Positions 5,606 through 8,751 of a stretch of DNA of 8,751 nucleotides are shown here, in pieces. Position 1 is the first letter of the stretch; each line of letters starts with the position of its first letter. This DNA comes from Verrucomicrobiota bacterium (GTDB lineage: Bacteria > Verrucomicrobiota > Verrucomicrobiia > Chthoniobacterales > JAFAMB01), in the NCBI GenBank assembly GCA_019241095.1, contig JAFAXJ010000520.1:1-8751 (forward strand), read 5' to 3'. Below the pieces are notes generated by a model. That model worked only from the letters and a program-made list of their open reading frames with translations. It did no database searches and had not been told where the DNA came from. Both the position numbers and the translations under genes were made by a program.

Positions 5606-7551
5606 ATGTCATTGTCCCGATAAGCTCGAATCAGCTCGTTCAGTTGGTTAATTCGGCTGCGAATGTGAAGGCCTTGTTGGCTATCAGCTACCCTCTTGGG
5701 TGGAATCCATTCTTTGATCACGCGCATATTAGGAACGATATCTGCCCCTTTTGATATTGCTGCTTCTACCGACTCGAAATGATAGTGGGTTGCGAGAAAA
5801 GTTCCGGCGGGTTCTAGAACCAAGGTGTATCCGTAATCTCCGTAGCTCTCCGAAAATGCCCCGTCAATCGTGATCGCTTTTCCGCTCCGTTTTAAAGGCT
5901 CTTCGCCTGCCTCAATCGCAACCGGTACATGGCCGTTCACTATCAGCCCATTCTCGGGCGCCACACCGAATTCCTTCAGTATTTTGTCGCAGAACCAAAC
6001 CTCGTGAATCAAACGAAAGTAGGGGTTCTTTTCTTCATGGTGAGTAGCTTTATCGCTGATCAAATCTCGCTCAAAGGTGGTTATTCGATCTTTTCCAAAA
6101 AGGGGTGAGTTAGGACCGCTCCAAAGATACCAGAACAGGTCCAGATCGGACTTGGGAGGATGAGGCTGCTCCATCTCCATGCTCCGGTAAATGACTTGCT
6201 CAATCGCTTTGAAGAGAGCTTTGCCTCGATACTCCTCTCTGTGAATTTTCATAGGCAAAAATTCACCGCTCTCATCAACAGGTACACAGCCATGGAAAAT
6301 TAAGTTCTCATCGCGTTGTAAAAACATTTTGCCGTTGCCAACCATCCATTGCATATGGCGCCAAAGCTTTTGACTGCCCTGAAAAGAATCACGAATGCGC
6401 GAGAGACACAGCTCTTCTTCTTTAGTTAATGAATAGGGATCAGCCGGATCAATCGTCGGAAATCTCGTTTCGATCAGTGGATAATGTCTTCCATCGATTT
6501 CGATCGTGCCATGATCGAAATCTATCCGGTGAAGCAGACACCGATGTTCCAACTGCCACTCAGGATGCCGGCGGATCGTTTGGCCTTCCAACTTGAATTC
6601 CATAATGGCTGCCGCTTTATGCATGCGTGCCACCACAGCCGGATCACGGGTCCCGCTGCTTTTCGTGTAATAAGCCCCGGCCGAATCACCTGAATATACC
6701 TGTTCAGCGAGCGCAGCTAACGGTTGAACGGGAATGCCGTAACCCTCCTCTAATTGCCACAAACGCCGATATCGCAAACTGATCCGCAGCACATGAGCAA
6801 TCAAAGTTTCATTGCCAAGACAAGCGCCTAACCACGCCATATCGTGATTGCCCCAAACGAACGACACGTGCGGCTGCGCCATCAAATAATCTACTACTCG
6901 ATCGCCCCGTGGGCCGCGATCCCAGCAATCTCCGCCGATAATCAGTTCTTCTACCGCTAAGTTTCGGATCACCCGACCGGTTAGATGAATCAAGTGCAGG
7001 ACCCGGTTCTGGCGCACGAGTTCGTCAACGACCGCCTCAAAATAGCGGACATCCCTTTCGGTAGAAGGGGCATTCAGAATTTCGGCAAGCAGATCGCGGT
7101 ATTCGGCCGGAAAGACTCGCAAAGCATTATGCAAGTTCCTCCGACTTGCCAGAACCCTTACAATTTCAAAAAGATCAACCAGAGTGCGCAGCCCGTACTC
7201 CTTTTGCGCCACGGGATCTAATAAGGTCTGCTCAAGACGTTCCACGACCTGTCCGGGATAGAAGATCAGGGCGATAAACTGCTGGAACGCATCCGACGCC
7301 ATTTTTTCCTTGAACAATGACTCCACTAATGGACGGAGAGTGCCGGAGGCATTGTTGATCACATGCCGAAGCTTTTTGTCTTCGCCATGAATATCGCTGA
7401 TGACATGGATTGTGCCTTTCGGCAGAGTCATCTCAGCATTAAGCCGGGCAAGTTCTGCAGTCGCCGAATCGATATTTGAAAACTCTTTTGCTAGTGGTTC
7501 CAGCAAAGCCAGTTGAATTTGAGTGAGCTGGCCGTCAGTGCTCATCGACAT
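5590..7551 (-). CDS. fbp: Fructose-1,6-bisphosphatase class III
   Basis: A 653-residue cytosolic enzyme that removes the 1-phosphate from fructose 1,6-bisphosphate to give fructose 6-phosphate, the committed step of gluconeogenesis. It belongs to the metallophosphoesterase-type class III, known from Bacillus subtilis (about 670 residues), and is unrelated to the common class I and II enzymes. Metal-site motifs are in order: SDIHGE with Asp53 and His55, GGDCWDRGP with Asp208 and Asp211, GNHD with Asn235 and His236, His420 in IFHGCVPV, and His541 in NGHVPV. The class-specific LWSGPNSPLFGKDRITTFER spans 476-495. Between GNHD and His420 lies a large helical insert, as usual for the class. The ATG at 7551 is chosen; a second ATG two codons later is possible. 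No Shine-Dalgarno is seen. It converges on transketolase, which acts on its product, and shares its strand with the aldo/keto reductase 76 bp upstream. Confidence 0.96.
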   Translation of the reverse strand: MSMSTDGQLTQIQLALLEPLAKEFSNIDSATAELARLNAEMTLPKGTIHVISDIHGEDKKLRHVINNASGTLRPLVESLFKEKMASDAFQQFIALIFYPGQVVERLEQTLLDPVAQKEYGLRTLVDLFEIVRVLASRRNLHNALRVFPAEYRDLLAEILNAPSTERDVRYFEAVVDELVRQNRVLHLIHLTGRVIRNLAVEELIIGGDCWDRGPRGDRVVDYLMAQPHVSFVWGNHDMAWLGACLGNETLIAHVLRISLRYRRLWQLEEGYGIPVQPLAALAEQVYSGDSAGAYYTKSSGTRDPAVVARMHKAAAIMEFKLEGQTIRRHPEWQLEHRCLLHRIDFDHGTIEIDGRHYPLIETRFPTIDPADPYSLTKEEELCLSRIRDSFQGSQKLWRHMQWMVGNGKMFLQRDENLIFHGCVPVDESGEFLPMKIHREEYRGKALFKAIEQVIYRSMEMEQPHPPKSDLDLFWYLWSGPNSPLFGKDRITTFERDLISDKATHHEEKNPYFRLIHEVWFCDKILKEFGVAPENGLIVNGHVPVAIEAGEEPLKRSGKAITIDGAFSESYGDYGYTLVLEPAGTFLATHYHFESVEAAISKGADIVPNMRVIKEWIPPKRVADSQQGLHIRSRINQLNELIRAYRDNDIRQSL

Positions 7552-7559
7552 ACTTGCTC

Positions 7560-7588
7560 AGTCTAAAGCTGCCGATTGAGGATGTCAT
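7560..7588 (-). promoter_or_regulatory. Candidate promoter of fbp
   Basis: On the minus strand ATGACA (7583-7588, five of six against TTGACA), a 17-nt spacer and TAGACT (7560-7565, four of six) make the best promoter match in the window. The -10 box ends 8 nt before the fbp ATG, so the transcript would start almost on the start codon. This gives fbp its own promoter, separate from the upstream reductase gene. Confidence 0.4.
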
Positions 7589-7627
7589 TCTTTTCCCCCA
7601 GGGTACCATCAGCCGCACGATCCCATG

Positions 7628-8563
7628 CTACAACTCGCTGGCTGCAGTCAGTTTCCGGACTTCCTCTTGAGTCAACTCAAGCCCGGCTACTTTCAATAGG
7701 TCAGGCAGCTGTTCTTTGGTTCTGGCGCTGGCAATGACTGAAACTACTGTCGGCTGAGATTTAAGCCAAGCCAGTGCAACGCTGGCTACCTTTGCGTCAT
7801 GCGCAGCCGCAACCTCATCTAACGCTGCGAGAACTCGTTTCCCTCGTTCGTCCAAATAAGAACCGGCCTTTTCGGCACGTTGGCTATCTACTCTCACCCC
7901 GGGTCGATATTTGCCTGCCAGAAATCCCGACGCCAAAGAGAAGTAGGGAACTGAAGATAGTCCAGCGCGTTGTACAGTTTCCAGAAGTTCACCTTCATAC
8001 TCTTTGCGCTCCATCAAATTATAATGTTGCTGTAAAGCGATATAGCTGCAAAGGCCTTCCTCTTTCGACGTTCTAAGAGCTTCAGTGAGCCTGTATGCCT
8101 TGTAATTGGAAGCAGCTATGTGCCGAACTTTCCCAGCTTTCACAAGAGCGTCGAAAGCTGACAATGTTTCCCTCAAAGGTGTATTCGGGTCATCAACATG
8201 GGCATAATAGATATCGATGTAATCAGTCTTTAGCCGTTCCAAAGATCTTTCCGCAGCGGCTTGAATCGTCTTTGCCGAAAGCCCTTCCAGTTGAGGATGC
8301 ATTCCAACCTTTGTGGCCAAAATAATCTTGCTCCGATTTTTTCGTGAACTGAACCAGGCGCCCAGAATGGCTTCCGATTCACCTCCGGAATTCCCGGATT
8401 TCCAGGCAGAATAAACGTCTGCAGTATCGACAAAATTCCCACCTGCTGCCGCGTATGTGTCCAGAACTTCCAAAGACTTCTCTTTGTCAGCTGTCCATCC
8501 GAAAACATTTCCACCCAGACACAGTGGAAACACATCCAAGTCCGTAGAATCAATTTTGACCAT
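7628..8563 (-). CDS. Aldo/keto reductase
   Basis: A 311-residue TIM-barrel NADPH-dependent reductase of aldehydes and ketones (or dehydrogenase of alcohols), cytosolic, of normal length for the bacterial AKR family. The catalytic tetrad is complete: Asp46 and Tyr51 in FVDTADVYSAW, Lys85 in LATKVG and His122 in YYAHVDDP. ASNYKAYRL at 151-159 and ALQQHYNL at 176-183 line the substrate and nicotinamide pocket. GFLAGKYR at 213-220 and ASARTKEQL at 278-286 form the cofactor phosphate end, where Arg281 suits the 2'-phosphate of NADPH. The protein resembles the YhdN/YajO-like group, but the substrate is not predictable. The ATG at 8563 starts right at the first barrel strand; no Shine-Dalgarno precedes it. 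It is on the same strand as fbp with 76 bp between, without an obvious terminator, so read-through into fbp is possible. Confidence 0.94.
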   Translation of the reverse strand: MVKIDSTDLDVFPLCLGGNVFGWTADKEKSLEVLDTYAAAGGNFVDTADVYSAWKSGNSGGESEAILGAWFSSRKNRSKIILATKVGMHPQLEGLSAKTIQAAAERSLERLKTDYIDIYYAHVDDPNTPLRETLSAFDALVKAGKVRHIAASNYKAYRLTEALRTSKEEGLCSYIALQQHYNLMERKEYEGELLETVQRAGLSSVPYFSLASGFLAGKYRPGVRVDSQRAEKAGSYLDERGKRVLAALDEVAAAHDAKVASVALAWLKSQPTVVSVIASARTKEQLPDLLKVAGLELTQEEVRKLTAASEL

Positions 8564-8570
8564 ATGATCA

Positions 8571-8576
8571 AATTTA
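8571..8576 (-). promoter_or_regulatory. Candidate -10 box (TAAATT) of the aldo/keto reductase gene
   Basis: On the minus strand TAAATT ends 7 nt before the ATG at 8563, with TGATCAT between. No -35 hexamer is seen at normal spacing (TTGAAT is 24 nt away). It is listed because it has the same position relative to the start as boxes upstream of three other genes here. Confidence 0.2.
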
Positions 8577-8751
8577 GACCCAGATCAGGAGTAAGCCAGT
8601 ATTCAATAGCTGTCTTGGAGCAGACTGGGATGCGGCGCTGCTCGCATTACTTCAGTTGCATATTTGCACTCAAGTCTTTTGATCTGTCACAAATGTGTGT
8701 AAGCGGTTTGAATTGTGTTTAAAGATTTCGGCAATACAGGACATCGTTCGT
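8577..8751. other. Intergenic end region without a supported gene
   Basis: No frame on either strand looks like a recognisable gene. One minus-strand frame enters from the right edge and stays open for about 26 codons to a TGA near 8670; it could be the tail of an unseen gene but is too short to judge. The segment includes small AT-rich patches and a CACA-AA-TGTG inverted repeat near 8688-8697. Confidence 0.5.

Noticed and set aside
5590..8563. Operon of aldo/keto reductase and fbp
   Set aside because: Same strand, but a 76-bp gap and a good candidate promoter for fbp argue for separate expression; no pathway link is evident.
8230..8571. Minus-strand frame of 113 codons overlapping the start of the aldo/keto reductase
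   Set aside because: Out-of-frame shadow; the catalytic tetrad of the reductase is read in the other frame.
8676..8691. Possible CRP-type site near TCACA at 8687
   Set aside because: Only one half-site is present; the matching TGTGA at the correct 6-bp spacing is missing.
1..8751. Defence island, CRISPR, mobile element or biosynthetic cluster
   Set aside because: No spaced repeats, transposase, integrase, nuclease, toxin or modular enzyme was found; every long frame is accounted for by ordinary metabolic enzymes.

Overview
This window looks like an ordinary stretch of bacterial chromosome carrying central-carbon and redox housekeeping enzymes. It holds six complete protein genes and one gene cut by the left edge, on both strands and closely packed. 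I see no rRNA, tRNA, CRISPR array, transposase, phage gene or toxin-antitoxin pair. The organism cannot be fixed from the sequence. The class III fructose-bisphosphatase, the SGHIGLPLG version of the transketolase N-terminus, moderate GC content and the short degenerate 9-bp intergenic repeat fit a soil or freshwater Verrucomicrobiota-like or similar bacterium, but that placement is an inference.

Layout from left to right. (1) Bases 1-385, minus: N-terminal 128 residues of a Gfo/Idh/MocA-type NAD(P)-dependent oxidoreductase. (2) 501-869, minus: small Pro-rich lipoprotein with a GTG start and the only clear Shine-Dalgarno in the window. (3) 1008-2198, plus: M20D-type metallo-amidohydrolase. 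(4) 2195-3265, minus: Old Yellow Enzyme of the YqjM type, convergent with the amidohydrolase and sharing a CTAG stop palindrome with it. (5) 3472-5517, plus: transketolase. (6) 5590-7551, minus: class III fructose-1,6-bisphosphatase, convergent with transketolase across a 72-bp gap holding a 9-bp repeat and a hairpin. (7) 7628-8563, minus: aldo/keto reductase. The last 188 bp show no supported gene.

Functionally, transketolase and the bisphosphatase meet at fructose 6-phosphate: the phosphatase makes it from fructose 1,6-bisphosphate, and transketolase uses or makes it in the non-oxidative pentose phosphate pathway. The OYE, aldo/keto reductase and Gfo/Idh proteins are nucleotide-dependent oxidoreductases with substrates that cannot be told from sequence. 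The amidohydrolase probably trims N-acyl amino acids or related conjugates.

I did not find an undescribed multi-gene system. The most useful unexplained signals are regulatory: several genes lack a Shine-Dalgarno but have a TANNNT box 7-8 nt before the start codon, which is what leaderless transcripts would show, and there is structured repeat DNA between tkt and fbp.
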